From: Phytoseiulus persimilis
Taxonomy: Eukaryota > Arthropoda > Arachnida > Mesostigmata > Phytoseiidae
Assembly: GCA_037576195.1 (NCBI GenBank)
Contig: CM075102.1
Coordinates: 16,984,745 to 17,048,744 of the forward strand
DNA length: 64,000 nucleotides
Direction of reading: 5' to 3'
Position 1 is the stretch's first letter, and every line of letters begins with the position of its first letter. The translations under genes were made by a program, and so were the position numbers. The notes under the pieces are model-generated. The model was not told the origin of the DNA, searched no databases, and saw nothing but the letters and a program-made list of their open reading frames with translations. This document shows, piece after piece, positions 12,701-25,500 of the stretch.

Positions 12701-13972
12701 CACCAAATTGACCAACGTTGTTCCGAGTTCGATGCCGATCTCCGAGTGCGACCTGCGAAGGCAACGATTCTTGACGTTCCAATGCAACGGCCGTCTCTTC
12801 AGCCATCGCTGTTTTCCTCCAGTGAGAAGACCGAGACTCGGGAGAAGCAGCGCTTCTGTCGTCGTCGTCATCTTGGACAATCGCCCCAACCAGGCTACGT
12901 GGGTCGGTGGGAGTTCGGCTTCAGAGCGACGCCGTGAGGCACCGCTCTTATTATTCTCGTGACGTCAGCAGTAGATGTCTCTCTAGATCTTCTTTCAGAG
13001 CGAACGGAGCAGAACCTCTCACAATCGGTCTCCGATGGCGTTCCCGCGAGATGATGAAGAAGAAGCTAGAGGAGCAGGAGGAGAGGCAGGGAAAACATCA
13101 CTCGACCGACTCGTTATCTTGGCAACGTTTCGGAGCGTCGGCGTCGCTTGTCACGCTGTTGTCTTGTGCCCGATAGCGGATGGCAGCAGCAGCAGACCCT
13201 CACCACAAAAGCACTGACGGACGAGATCGGAGAGCCGACGAAGAGGACCTTCGTTCGCTCATTCGACACTGCGTTCGAGTTGGTTCTCTGCGGTCTCTCC
13301 GTCGCTGATGATTCTCTGCGTATCTGCTATTTATCTGCTCTGGTTGCTGCCCGAGCCGGCGGTCGGTCGAGCGGCCGGCCGGCCTGTGTTGTGTGTTTGT
13401 GATTGTTTGCCAACGAAACTAAGATAGTTCTGACATGCGTGCTTTTCGCCTCTTGCGGAGGCCTCCAGTCTTCGGTGCTCAGAGAGCGGAGTCTTTATTA
13501 ATTTGTGCTCTTCTTCCAGGAGCTCAGCCGAGTTGTTGCCGTCGTGTGATCTACGCCACCGCGTTACCGCTATCGTCGTCTTCGTTGTCGTTGGCGTCGC
13601 CGCTGTTCCATGGAAGCAGTTCGCGAGCAGTCCGTTTTTCACTCTGTGCCAGTGCTGCCGCGGCGCTGGCTGGCGTTCAGCTGAATGCTCATGCTTAATG
13701 GAACTCAATAAAGGCGACTCCGAAAGACGACGGGGTCACTTGACAGCCGCCTCGTTTCTGTGCCGCATGACGTTTTCCTCCGCTGTCGTGCTATCTTTCC
13801 TCTGACCTGTGTTATCTATCAGTCTATCTTCTCGTCTGTTCGTGCACCCGTCTATCGATACGTGTTAGAATAAGGAGGAACGGAATCGCCGTGTCCCCCC
13901 GCCCCGCCCCGCCCAGGAAACGTGGTCATTGGGTGTAGATCCCGACTAATCGACATTGCTTTCTCTCCTCAG
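9786..13972. other. GC-rich, repeat-bearing stretch, probably intron/alternative leader sequence
   Basis: Continues the GC-rich character of the region to the left. It contains a palindromic-looking CCGG/CCAG tract at about 10855-10895, GAAC/GAAT units near 11070, CAG runs near 11025 and 11095, and GGCC-rich repeats at 13355-13385. Long overlapping ORFs occur on both strands, including a 310-codon minus-strand ORF at 9900-10832. They lack recognisable domains and are expected more often where stop codons are rare. The right end is a good plus-strand acceptor (TTTCTCTCCTCAG, AG at 13971-13972). Confidence 0.4.
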
Positions 13973-14271
13973 AATTCAAGTTCGACCCAACAATGAAGGA
14001 GGCCATGGAACTCTTCATGGACATGCGACCGGCAGTTGTTCCCGCCGGAAAAGTCCGCCCAGCGGGGAAAAATCTCGAATGCGACGTCTGCCAGAAAAGC
14101 TTCTCGCGGTCGGCGACCTTAAAGGACCACATGAGGTTGCACACCGGCGAAAAGCCATTCGTGTGCAAGCAGTGCGGCAAAGGATTCGCCTCGTCGAATG
14201 CTCTGAAATACCACAAGCGTTCTGAGGCGCATCAAAATCATCTGGCGCTGACAGAGTTCAGCGCGAATTGA
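13973..14271 (+). CDS. Two-finger C2H2 zinc-finger protein, terminal coding exon
   Basis: A likely DNA-binding protein. The exon starts after CTCTCCTCAG and runs to a TGA at 14269-14271. An ATG at 13993 would give a 92-residue protein; the frame is also open to the acceptor, so the exon could instead be the 3' end of a longer protein joined to an upstream coding exon (phase 2 before the AG). Residues about 30-55 form a classical finger ([21 protein letters not shown]), then the conserved TGEKPF linker, then a second finger ([23 protein letters not shown]) whose last His spacing is five residues. A short tail follows. No BTB, SCAN or KRAB domain is visible. The fingers are certain; which zinc-finger gene this is, and where its 5' exons lie, is not. 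Confidence 0.72.
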
Positions 14272-16170
14272 AGCCAAAGTTCAACCTCTCCATCTGCGAG
14301 CGAAGTATGGAGTGCAAGGCCAAAAACTAGAAGTTCCCTTGAACAGACGATAGATAGCCAATAGGTAGTTCCGGTTGGATGCCGAAACTTAGCGGAAACT
14401 AGGGAAATCATCGCTTTTTGTTGCTGGATTTGTGGTGTACACTCTCTGGTTGTCGAGCTACGTTGGTGTAAATTTTAGGTAAGGAATCAGCACACATTGG
14501 CTGGAGTATCGCTCTCATAGCATGTCATTTGCAACCCGTTGCGCTCGCTGGTGCCGGATTTGACAGCAGTCCACGCGGAAACTCGCGGTCTCCCGTTGTT
14601 GCAGAGCACAATCTTGCATGCTCAACTTTATCGAGCTTTTCAAGCAACCGGATCTTCCCTTCATCGCCGCCCGGTCATATCCGAGATATTTGTGACAATC
14701 AACCTTGGGCGAACTCGACCAAGTACTCAATTTCAAAATTTTCTACAGCTCGTTTCCGAGCTTCGTTGACCCGGGAGAGAACGGTATCATCTATAGATTG
14801 TGACCCCGATCGAGTGTCTGGGATTCGACCGCCTTGAGCCTTGATGACTGCTTTCCTTTCGAGTGTTTGGACTCGAATTATCTCTTCAGGGTGATGATGC
14901 GACGGAAATTTCGAACCCTCCACTATTCGGACAGTGATCAACGTGTCCTACCCCCTCCCCTTTCCCCCGCCCGAATATCCGCATGAAGTATCAGCCATAA
15001 GTTGACCCAAAACTGCCGACGCGGTTGCTTTGTAGTCTAACGAGATCTTACGGCCCAGGGGAACTGCTTTTGGCGGCGGTACCCCGGTGAATCGAATATA
15101 ATATATGAGAATGGGTATGTATCATTGCGGAAGCTCAAGAGCAACTCGACCATGTGCGAGCGCCACGCTAGGTCTCCTGACTTCGAGTTAATTTCCCTTG
15201 TTTCCGCTAAGATGATGCATTTACTCGGCTGGAGTGCTACTCTCTCTCTCTCTCCCCCAAAGACTCCCGAGCAAGAGGTTCGCCCGCTAGACGGAACATC
15301 TATTTTTTGTTAACGAACCAAACAACCAACGACGGAGGAAGAAACGAACACATTTTCGATCGCGAATCACGAATTCGTAGAGCTTCTATTCCTGACGGCC
15401 CGACGATTGATCACCTCTGATTTCTCGCCGGACCTCGCTTTCGTAGAGTCACAAACACCTTGATAGTTGAAGCTTTTTTTTGTAGTCATAATTTAATATA
15501 TGCGAAATAACTACCATGTAGAGGTAACGGACATAAAGTTTTAATATAAAACTAAACACAATTGCTTGCCAGTCGCCGATGATTCGATCGAGACATCGAT
15601 TGAGAGCGTCCTGGCTCGCCAGAAAGAGCATCGGCGAACACCTCATTATTAATTTTTTCTCGACTTCGATGCCATATTACACTCGTCGCACGCCGCAAGA
15701 CCAAAGCTATGCATCTTTTCGATTGAGGTCAGGCTCAGTTAGCTAGAGTTTCTAGTCCCTAAGTTATACTCATATTTCCTCACTTGCCCTGAAAGGTCAC
15801 AAAGAACGCCTTCCTCGAATACCGAGACGGAGTCAATCGACACCTAAAAAACATACAAATATTTTTTATCGGCCACTACAGCAAAGATAATGACGAAAGT
15901 ATGAGGACTTTAACGCAGCGTAAGACCAATGTCCGGCCGAATGAGTAGCGGACTGTATGGGAACGAATGAACGAGACCAAGTATAGGATCACATTACCTA
16001 CAAAGCAAGCGTCAAACATCAAAAAGGTGCCTAAAGTTGAGAATACATTGAGTCGGAAGACGGACACAAACATACATATATTAAAAATCGATACAGCTGT
16101 ACATAATGTTACTATTTTGATGGATTGCAGAACTTTATTTAATGGTAATAAACTGAAAATACAAATTGTA
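14272..16170 (+). other. Candidate long 3' UTR of the zinc-finger gene, AT-rich towards its end
   Basis: After the stop at 14271 composition falls steadily from mid-GC to clearly AT-rich at about 15440-16180. The first plus-strand AATAAA is at 16147-16152. This fits one long 3' UTR, but intergenic sequence cannot be ruled out. A 188-codon ATG-initiated ORF (15967-16533) crosses this region and runs past the poly(A) signal. Confidence 0.3.
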
Positions 16171-19075
16171 GCAGAGGGCGACATTGTTTCCGGGCTTCAA
16201 ACGAGTCCAAGAAAGCGAATATCTCCGGGTTCGGCTACGATAACTCCCTCAATGTTCGATCCTGTTCAACTGAGAATTTTCCACATGGGCAGCGCCAGCG
16301 AGGTCTCAGCGGATCACCTACCCCTCCGATCCCGGTTGCTCCATAGTGTTCCGCTGAAATATATCATTCTGTGCATCTTCCTCGATAGACCGCAGACGTT
16401 TTCCTCGGAATCTACCCTGTGTAGAAATCGAGTTCCACCCCGACCTCATCAAGATACAAGACTGAGACAGCGAGATAGCAGGGGTTCGGGAGAGGATCGC
16501 TCGAGTTCTCGATTTAATGCTGAATCTCATTAGCTCTTTTATCTGGGTTGATTGTTCCTTCGAGATTTCGAGGGTGAGTGAAGAGGATTGATCTGTCTCG
16601 CGAAATTCCGGACAGAGAGTTTCCGGGAGCTGCCTTCGGAAGGCAAACCTCAAGACCTTCAAAAGCATTAGGTGGGAAAGATTCTCGGTCTCTCAGGGGA
16701 GGAGCACCCATCCATCACACATCCCGGGCCTAAGGTCGGTTCTTAACACAGGGACACATAAAAGTTCCCCAAGAATGGGAACGCAGGACGGCAATAGGAG
16801 CCAGAGGCTATACAATCTGAATTGGAGACCGAAAAAGTACAGGATATGACGGCGGAACAGGCACTGCCGTCTAGTACCACTCCATCGATTGAGAGGCTCT
16901 GAGAAGTGGGTAAGACCGGTATATCTCGCTGGTTCTCCGCGAGAATCTCACAAGAAGATCGATGTGAGCTAATGGGATGTTTCTTGAGCTGTCCCTCGTC
17001 GTCCTCCGAACCGTTCGGACGCCGCGTTCAACGATCAGGGAGTTCGAATCGAGAGCTTGCAGCATGACTGCTATGTTTGAGCTCGGAGGATCGAAAAGCA
17101 TATTAAACCAAGTCCATGCCTGCTGAGGAGCGTCCCATGAGGAGGATGCTCCATGTTCCACTCCATCTTCCTATCGACGCAAAACGTTGGGAGATGAATT
17201 GCTTAAAGTAGCACGGACTCAATTCCTATTTCGAGGATGAAGACCGGCGGAAGGAGGGTGCGTTCGTTACCGATTCCACGAAAATAGTGAAATCAGATCG
17301 GGCTGAGTAGGCGGACAAGCGCTTCGTTCCACGTTCATATGGGATTATAATATTCCTCATCCGCTCTTGAAGCTCTTTCCTCGACATTCCGACTTGGTGT
17401 ATCACTACTTGGGGTACGGGATGTCACAATGTTCCACAGCTCTCTCTCACTCGAGAAGCTTCCCTCCCCCGTCCTGGTTGAGCAGATCCTCCGGCTTCAG
17501 CGGCGGAAACTCTCGAAAATCGGACTGATTGGCTGCTGAAATCCCTGGAGCGATTCCTTCTTCTCCGGCGAAAGTTGTCTTGACGAGCTCCAGACGCTGT
17601 GCAAGCACGATTGCCGCTACACCGGAATTTCGAATAATGACCTGAGACTTCTCGACATGTTGGAATCACCACCGGCCTGACTTCTCTGGCAGCACCGGCA
17701 GGGGGTATTCTTGTTCCATGCATCCTTCGAGCATCCGAAAGTCTCCCAGATTCCGTCCGTGTTCGACCAGAGTAGTTATCTCGATCGACCGGGATGCGTG
17801 GAGCGCAGAATCAAAGACAATGTTCAACCTTGGTCGCTTTCGAAAGAGTGAGATATTTATTAGATTCGTTCGTCTGAATGCATAGTTAGTTCCCGTTAGC
17901 AGAATCTGGGAGCGAGTTGAGGAAATTTAGGGAAGAGTTCCGTCCGCGGAGGCTTGATCTTCAGACTTTGCTTACGTTACGATGGCTTCAGTAGGCTTCA
18001 TGTTCTCATCGTGGTTATGATCAGGTCAGGATACATTCATCATGAAATCCAGTATAGCTTATTTACAGATCACATCTCGACGGTCCAACAAAACGCGGCT
18101 CCATCGAATCCGACAGCCGATCGGTGCAAAAACATCCTACTAATCGGTAAGGTCTGGCTGTCCATCAATCAGTTCATCAATCGAATCGTTATTGGTTAAA
18201 GCCTACGTAGTATCGATCGTGCTGATAGCACTCTAAATAGAGGAGGCACCTGTAAGCCAGCTGCGGCGGAGCCGGCATCTGTTTGTAGTAAGTTCTCCGA
18301 ACCTGTCTCATCTGTCTGTTTGTTTGTGTGTCAGTGAGTTCCTGTGAGTCGGTGAGCGATCGTCTGACAGACGAAAAGTTTCCATGGCGCTCGTGAGTGA
18401 GTTTCGGTGAAGTGTATTCGCATTCCTCAGCGGGATGCTCAACGAACGGAATCACACCTGAAGGGGGCGTGTCACAACTTTTTCTCGGGTACGTATGTAA
18501 TGAGCTGTACAGAGCCATGAACGGTCCTAGGAACAATAATAAGTTAACGTATCTTTCCTGCTTAAATCAGCATAAATGAAGCACCCGGACGATGCGTTCA
18601 ACGAGCATCAAGAGCGACGCCCATACGCCGGATTTCCAGCCTGAAACTCCGCCCAAGACAGTTCTCTTGTCAGATGCCGGTAGGCCCCGGAAGGGCTAAC
18701 TCCTGCGAAACGAATCTTCGAGAGAAACCCAGAACAACGAACGGACGTTGTGAAACAACTTCTGACAACAATCTTTGAATCAGATATGGCTCGGATGGAC
18801 GGTATGTCGGTGGAAATTCTTGCGTCGAACAAATCTAGATCGACGTTACAGATATTTCTACCGATTCGCCCCCGGATGCATATACATCAACGTCGTTTCC
18901 AGTTTGGAATAAGTACGCAACAATATATTACGAGCTACAACACAAGCCAAATCGCGGAGTCGCGCAATTCGGTCACGGCGCCTCGAGGGGTCGATTGGCC
19001 TCGCCGCGGAGAACCCCGATCAGCCATCGAACGTGCTCCGGCAACGGGTTCCGAGCCCTCACCAAGCGATTCGCT
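16171..19075. other. Intergenic, no supported gene
   Basis: About 2.9 kb with no recognisable domain, no long ORF with splice support and no clear repeat, except short T/G-rich 4-nt-period text (TCTG/TTTG) at about 18300-18340. ORFs here are short and appear random. Confidence 0.5.
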
Positions 19076-19081
19076 TTTATT
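19076..19081 (-). terminator. Poly(A) signal of the RASSF-like gene (AATAAA on minus strand)
   Basis: TTTATT on the plus strand reads AATAAA on the minus strand. It lies about 450 nt beyond the stop codon of the minus-strand coiled-coil gene (19532), with no better candidate between. Confidence 0.5.
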
Positions 19082-19531
19082 CAGGTTTTAATGCGGACGT
19101 GTACAAATGTTCACATGTCTGTCGTATGTGTGTGTACATAGTGTATGCGCACTCAAACGCGGGGCGCATGGATACCCGCGCGGAGGTTCGCGGATGGGGT
19201 AGGCAAGATAAAGCTCTAACGGCATCTCACAAAGCGACTCCAGGCAGGTAGACGACCGGCTCGTATGTACTCTGAGTGTATAGAGGCGTGTTTGTATTGT
19301 ACAGCACCATCTCCCGTTAATCCCATCAATTGGCCCGGGTTACCAGATACGCGGACAGCCTCAGGCGGGCAGAACCGCATCGGACGGAATTGTGGACGAC
19401 GATCCATGTTGTGTTCGCAGCAGAGAAGACTCCGGCTCATCTACTCGATGACGTCACAGCTCAGATACTGCGAGGAATCGATTCCATGATCTCGCTGCTT
19501 CGTGAGCACCGAATAACCCGTGCCGGATTGT

Positions 19532-22500
19532 TCAGACCCAAACCCCGATCGGATGGGTTTGAGTCGGAGACGCCATCTCCTGGCCGAGCTGGCGAGGGCC
19601 CTTGGGAGGCACTTTTCTCCGAGAGGAGCCCCCTAATGTTCGCACAGTGACGCTTCCGAGCCCTGATCCCGTCGCGCCTCCTAGGATGCCCTCTGCACCC
19701 TCCGCCAGTTCTTCGGGATTGACCATCATCAGTCCTGGAAAGAATCGGGCCTTAGTACGAGTTTGGAGAGGGAATTCGGCCGCCGCTTCCGGGGTAACGA
19801 ACGACGCACTGATTCTTCCCGCAGCGTTCTTGCTAACGATGACTCTAACAGAATGGGGAGAATCGATGCACTCTGCGGAAGCTTCCGGGAGGAGCGAGCG
19901 AGCCAGGTATTGGACAACAGGGAGGCACGGTCGAAATGGAAGCGGAAAGTGAAAAGGATGATATCAGGAGAGCAGGAAAAGCCGATCGCCGATCGTGAAC
20001 AACACCGGGAACAGCTCTAGCTGCCGAAGGAGGAGCCGCATTGGCGAGCGTGGCGCCGAGTAACTACAGCCGGTGGGAGCTAGGTACTTGAGAGGGGATT
20101 ATTTTCGTCCCGCAACTCATATCGAACAGGGCTGAGCAAACAGAACTTTCGGCGTAACACTTGTGTCGCCAACCATCTGCGGCTAGCCTCGTCGTCCGCG
20201 AAACAAGCCCCCGTTCCTCTTTGTTTAAAGTACGTATCTACCTTTGAGATTTTCTTTTTTCAGTTGTTCCGATAGTTGTCGAGCTTGTCGCTGTACGTCT
20301 CTGACTTCCTGTTGGAGAGAAGCAACGATCTGCCGGTGTTTCTCATCCAGCGGTAAATCCTGCTGCGGCGTTGGGACAACGTCGAGAGCTTTGGTGACCA
20401 GCTCGCATTCGCGCGCCATGTAGCTCTGGAAATGGAGGGGAAGCTTAACTCCCGTTAAATCTATCGGAACGGCTATCCGACCGCCAGCGTTCGGGCCAGC
20501 TTTGAGATGCAGTACATCGTCCGAAAACACTCCCGAGGCGACCGGCTTGATGGTTGTTCGGTGACTGCGAAGCCACTCGAGCAGGAATGTCCCGGCACCG
20601 CTCGAGTTGACTCGGTGCGGGCAACCGCCAGCCCCCAGACGGAACTATTCGCGGCTGTTTACTATTTCAACGAACCTCCATGTCTATCGTGAGCCGTTCG
20701 ATTTTGGCTTTGGTCGCGAAAATTTCGGTTTGTAACGAGGCCTCCTCCTTCTGTGCGAGATTCAACCGAGCTTCGCAGGCAGTGAGTCTCCTGTCCAAAT
20801 CCTGACATTCAGGATAGATGGCCACGTTCTCTCGTTCGCGATTCTGCAGATTCGATTCGAGTATCGCGATTTCTCGATCCATCTCCTCCAACTTCTTGGC
20901 CTGGAAATTGCAAACAACCTGTCAACGAAAGCTTCATTTCGTCCGCGAATACGCCGAACGCAATACTTTCTCGCGACGTGCGGAAAGAGGAAAACGCGTG
21001 AGCCGTCTTTCGGCCCCGATCTCCTCTATCCTCGGCCGCCGACGCCGCCGAACCCAGACGGAAACTGGAGAATCCGAAGCATACCTGCAAATTGAGTTTC
21101 TCCTGCTGCGTCCTAATGAGGAGATCGAGATCAGCAGGACGTCGTCGGCAGGAAGACCTTATAGCTTGCTCGTACGGTGGAGGCATGAGTCGCTCCGAGG
21201 GTGCGGGTTCCCGTCCCTCTTCCTGAGAGTCAACTTTATCACCGTACGGTCCTGAGTGGCCTGCGGAAACCCGAAACGTTTAGAAACATCGGGAGCTTCT
21301 CCGTCGAGTGCGGAGATAGCACGCGATCGGTACCTGGGGAGGAGTGTTCCGAGTCGAACGGGAGCAATATTCTCTTTGAGGGCTGTGCCGGCTCTCATCG
21401 ATTTGAAGGCGTCGCAGCTCGAATGAATACGTCCGATTCGAGAGCTTTCAAATGAGGTTTTTACCGTCTTATTCCTTGACGCACGCGAACGGTGCGGGAT
21501 AAACTCATTCGGAAAGGTCGACTCGAGGCCGTTCCCCCATCGTACCACTTCGCCGGAATGCGATCCTCCGGAAGACACTGATGAAAACGCGGATAGTGAC
21601 AACCCCCTGCCTCCAAAACCTCCACCGGGGCACGGTGCGTTCATTCGCGAATGTGAAAACGAAGTGTTCCGTCATCGGATCGGTGGCACGAGAGACAGAT
21701 ACCCGCGTGACGGACACATGATTCTACGATTGGAGAGACCGCTCCACTCCTTCAAGGTTTTCGACAGGAAAACACGTCTTTGAGAGAACCTACTGGCGGA
21801 ATGAGTCGCGCCGGAGCTTGCCGCTGATTCGGACGTGGCGGAGCCAACGGAGCTCGAGGAGGGACAGATCATTTTGAGATGAAGTTCGCCATGTCGGCCA
21901 CGAAGATCGTGTGCCAGGCCAACATGTCTCCGTCGAGGCTCCGAAACATCAGAGTGTGAGTAAAAGGGAGAGAACCCATTGCAAGTTTCCGAGTTCTCCG
22001 GAATTCCCATCTAGACGCTCACTCTCACGGAACGCAACTTTGGAATCAGTAAGCGCCAGGCATCATAGACTGACGCTGTCCCGCAGATCGTATGAAAACG
22101 TAAGAGTCACTCGACCCTTGTTTCGGACCCCGAATAATGTAGGAACACACATGCAGACGGATTATTACATGGATTCCCAGTGGGGGGTTTCTCGATGATG
22201 AATCCAGTGGTCTGTGGTGATTTCGGTGGTGTTTCTCCAGAACTTACTTGTAGTCTTACTGAGGTTTCGGGTTGTGTGTTGCTGAGCAGGCTGTTTAATG
22301 TTCAGTTGCGACATCTGTATCGTCGTCATCGCCGTCGTCAGCGCGTTCGTCGAGTTTCCTCCTCCGTCCAACCTTGGGAGGTGCTGTTGGGACTGCGGCT
22401 GCTGTTGAACGGGTTTCGGCGTCACCGACGGGGGCTTCAGGAGCGGAGCAGACTTAGTCTGACGTTTTAAGGCTGTCTCGATAGCGTTCGATCTCAGCTG

Positions 22501-22576
22501 GACGTGAGTAATTCCTGGTTTCAGGGGGATCCCACCTCCTACCGAGGACTGCGGCTCCATGACTGGCGCCGCGGGC
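19532..22576 (-). CDS. Coiled-coil protein resembling N-terminal RASSF family (RASSF7/8-like), 3' part
   Basis: Five minus-strand exons have matching phases: 22576-22248, 21260-21085, 20900-20676, about 20575-20242 and 19734-19532 (stop), giving 421 residues in the window. Exon 1 is Pro/Gln-rich linker. Exon 2 carries a PPPY motif. Exons 2-3 form a coiled coil (LIRTQQEKL... then L/E heptads), matching the segment of RASSF8 that begins LIRLQTEKL. Exon 4 holds a lineage-specific block followed by a second coil (ARQLSEQLKKENL), like the RASSF8 C-terminal coil. The protein ends ...IGVWV, a possible class II PDZ-binding tail. The Ras-association domain expected upstream was not found; its exons may lie beyond 22576 behind long introns. 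RASSF8-type proteins act at cell junctions with ASPP. The family call comes from my memory of human RASSF8 and is moderate; the exon chain is strong. The exon 4 acceptor (20575) is the least certain boundary. Confidence 0.6.
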
Positions 22577-25500
22577 CTAGAACAAGCACAAAGAGAAGAG
22601 ATCTACATCAGAAAAGCAATCATCATTACAATCGACATCATATACACACTCTTGGAAGCTGCTATCCGGAAGCAAATGGAGGAACGTCGCTGTGTGCGAA
22701 GAAGAAGAAGAAGCAAAGCGAGTTGTAAAAAACCTCCGAGAGCCCTCGCATCGATTAACCTCCCGTAACGATTCCCGTTCCGCCCCGAGAGGAATCCAAC
22801 TATTACGACCGCTATTAACGCATTCGGAGCAGAGAAGCGCAGGGGTGATTAAAATACCTCATGTTGGCCCAGCAGATACGGGATGGCACGTTTCGTGCCT
22901 TGCGCAGCAGCCGTCCACGAGTTGCCCTCTGACTCGCGATACGCCCTCGCGATTCGCCTTCCGTTCACACCCGCTCATTCATTCGCTCGGAACATAGCCC
23001 CCTCTTCCCCATATCCTAAACTCGTGCCTCCCTCCCCGTCTCGGCACAAAACTTCATCCCGGTCGACCTCGCGACCCGTCCTCGCTCCCCATGGTCTGTT
23101 CGCTTCTAGACAATCCACCGCCTGACTGGTCGAATTCTCCGGAACGGCAGATTCGACCCGGCTCTCTCCATCCTACGAGTTGCCCTTCGACGCGCCTCTT
23201 TCTCGATCCTTCCCCCCGGAGTCAGAGCCCCCAGCGCACGCATAAATATATCGTCCGTCCGAGTTGTGCGATACGATGTTCCACATTGCGGTGGACCATA
23301 GAGAATCCTAATTCGGTTATAGAGTGAGTCCCGCGGGGCGAGTACATCGTCGGCTCCGTTCCCCAAGGGCGCTATGGACCCAGCGACCCGTACAAAGCCC
23401 CGAAGGACTAAGGCAAACATTCCTCTCCGTTAGCCGACCGGGCCTCCTAGCACGGCAGCTGAAGTGCCTTCGAGAAAGCAGGCGACGAGAGCAACGCACT
23501 CAGTCAGTCAGACGGTGGTGGTGGTGTGAGGAAAGAGAGGGAAACCGTCGTGCAAGGCTTTCCGTCAAGCTTCGTTCGAACTCAAACCGCAACTTTGTCT
23601 GAAAAGTCACGTTCCATAGCAGTCGTGGTTTCCCGGCAACGGGTGCCTTCGAGCAAGGCGCCGGCAGCGGCTTAAACGCCGCTCGCTGGTCCAAAAAATT
23701 GGGAGCGCTGCCGTTCCCGCTCTCGTCCCGACAAACCAGCCTCACGTTCCGGCGGATTCGGTCGTCGAGGAGCGGCCGAGTGAAATATTTATTTTATTAT
23801 TTTCCAACTAGGGGAGGCGCTCGACTTTCCAACGAGGATTTCTGCTCAGCTGCTCGAAGAAGTCGTTGTTCCTTCCCGAAACTTCCTGTCGCCCTCCTCT
23901 CGTTCGCGCCCCCCTTCCTCCCGTTCCCTCCCGTTCGGAGCTCAGGGACAAACAGAGTTCCGACTCCGGGAGGAATAATAATTTTTCGTCGCTAGCCCAG
24001 TGGCCGCCAAGGTTGGCTTTATTATGCACAAGCTGTTAAAATGGTCTCCGTAAAGGGCACGCCATCATCCGAAAGCGCCTGCGCCGAGCTCGTTCCTTGC
24101 AGAGAAACAATAGACGAGCCCTCGTGTCGCTGTCGCGTTTTTGTGCTCTCGCTGCTGATTGCCGTTTCGTTGCCGAAGCGTTAAGCCATCCCCGGGGCCC
24201 CGAACGCCGACCGGCCATTTTCTCCACGAATGAGTTCTCTCTGCTCGATTTCTCCGGAATCATCCCGCTCGAAACGACCGAGCAGCATTCAAGGAGTCGC
24301 CTCGCTCCCATGGAGTCAGAGTTCACTCTGTTCAGAGAGTGGTCCGATGCTCTTAAGCCCAACAATGGTATTTCGTGATGGGTCACAACCTGCACCGAGA
24401 CTCATGCAGAATGAGGATCTCGGTGAAAACTGTAGCCGGAAGATCGAGCGCCGCGTTGGAATGAGCATCCAGTGAGCCCCAGATTCTGAATTCAAGCCAA
24501 GAATATTTCGCAGTACCGAGCAGCAGGAGCGACGATGGCGGTCCTATAACAAGTGGGTCAAGCGGCTCGATGTTTTCTATTCCATGAATACTTGAGGTTC
24601 GTCCGAGCTCAAAACTTTGCTCGCACCGTGCGCGCACTCTGTCGATTCCCTCCGATAGGTGTCCAATCAAAAGGAGATTTTCTCTTCAACCCGCAGTGCG
24701 GACACCCGAGGGCTTTGTTTGGCGAACGAGGAATCCCACGGTAGTTCCGAAAAACTTCCGGGAGTCGGAGAACGGCGAACCCGTCTTTATGGACTGAAAG
24801 AGAACCCAAACAGCAGGTTGTGCATCGTCGAGGCGGTTCTGTAAAATGACGGTCAACGTGAACGGAATGGCACTGACAAGGGGGCAGGACACCGGGAAAG
24901 TAAACCGGTCAGACCGGAGAGATATGGGAAACGAGACGCCGAGGTCACAATTCCTGGACTTGGAGAAGTCGACATTTGAAGTGAGAACACCTGAACAACA
25001 CCCTTGGGAGAAAGTTTGCACCTCGATGAATGCGATGCCTCCTCATGTGGCAAGCCCGCTCCTGGAGGATCGGCTACCGAGCTGAACCCCGGGTTCTACC
25101 GGGCGCATGATGGAAAGGAGATTGAAGTCGCCCAGATTCCACGAACATATGCAGAGCAACAACCTTCTCTATCAGGATTAATGAATTATGGTCGAGAGTG
25201 ATATTAGACACCAGCGACGCACTCCGTGCTCCGGCAAGCACAGTCAACTAATCCACCCTAATGGCGAAGTTAATTCAACGATTCCTCGTTTCGCTCGAAC
25301 CGTGAATAAGGCTGACCCTCAACCCCCGAAGGTATTCACAGCCGTGGGGATTTTCTCGGGAAGGAACGAGAGTTGTCAAAGTTCGGGAAACCTCTACACG
25401 TGATCTACGAAGACATCGTACGCACCCACGCGTCGAGTTCGGTTTGACGGCTGAATGAACTCACCTGTAGATAAGGTGTCCTCCTGAGTGGGCCAGGAGC

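Noticed and set aside
21505-21783. Plus-strand frame with a PPKPPPG segment and the opposite 161-codon minus-strand ORF
   Set aside because: Lies in an intron of the RASSF-like gene. The minus-strand ORF runs over the real exon (21260-21085) in the wrong frame, and phases join the flanking exons without it.
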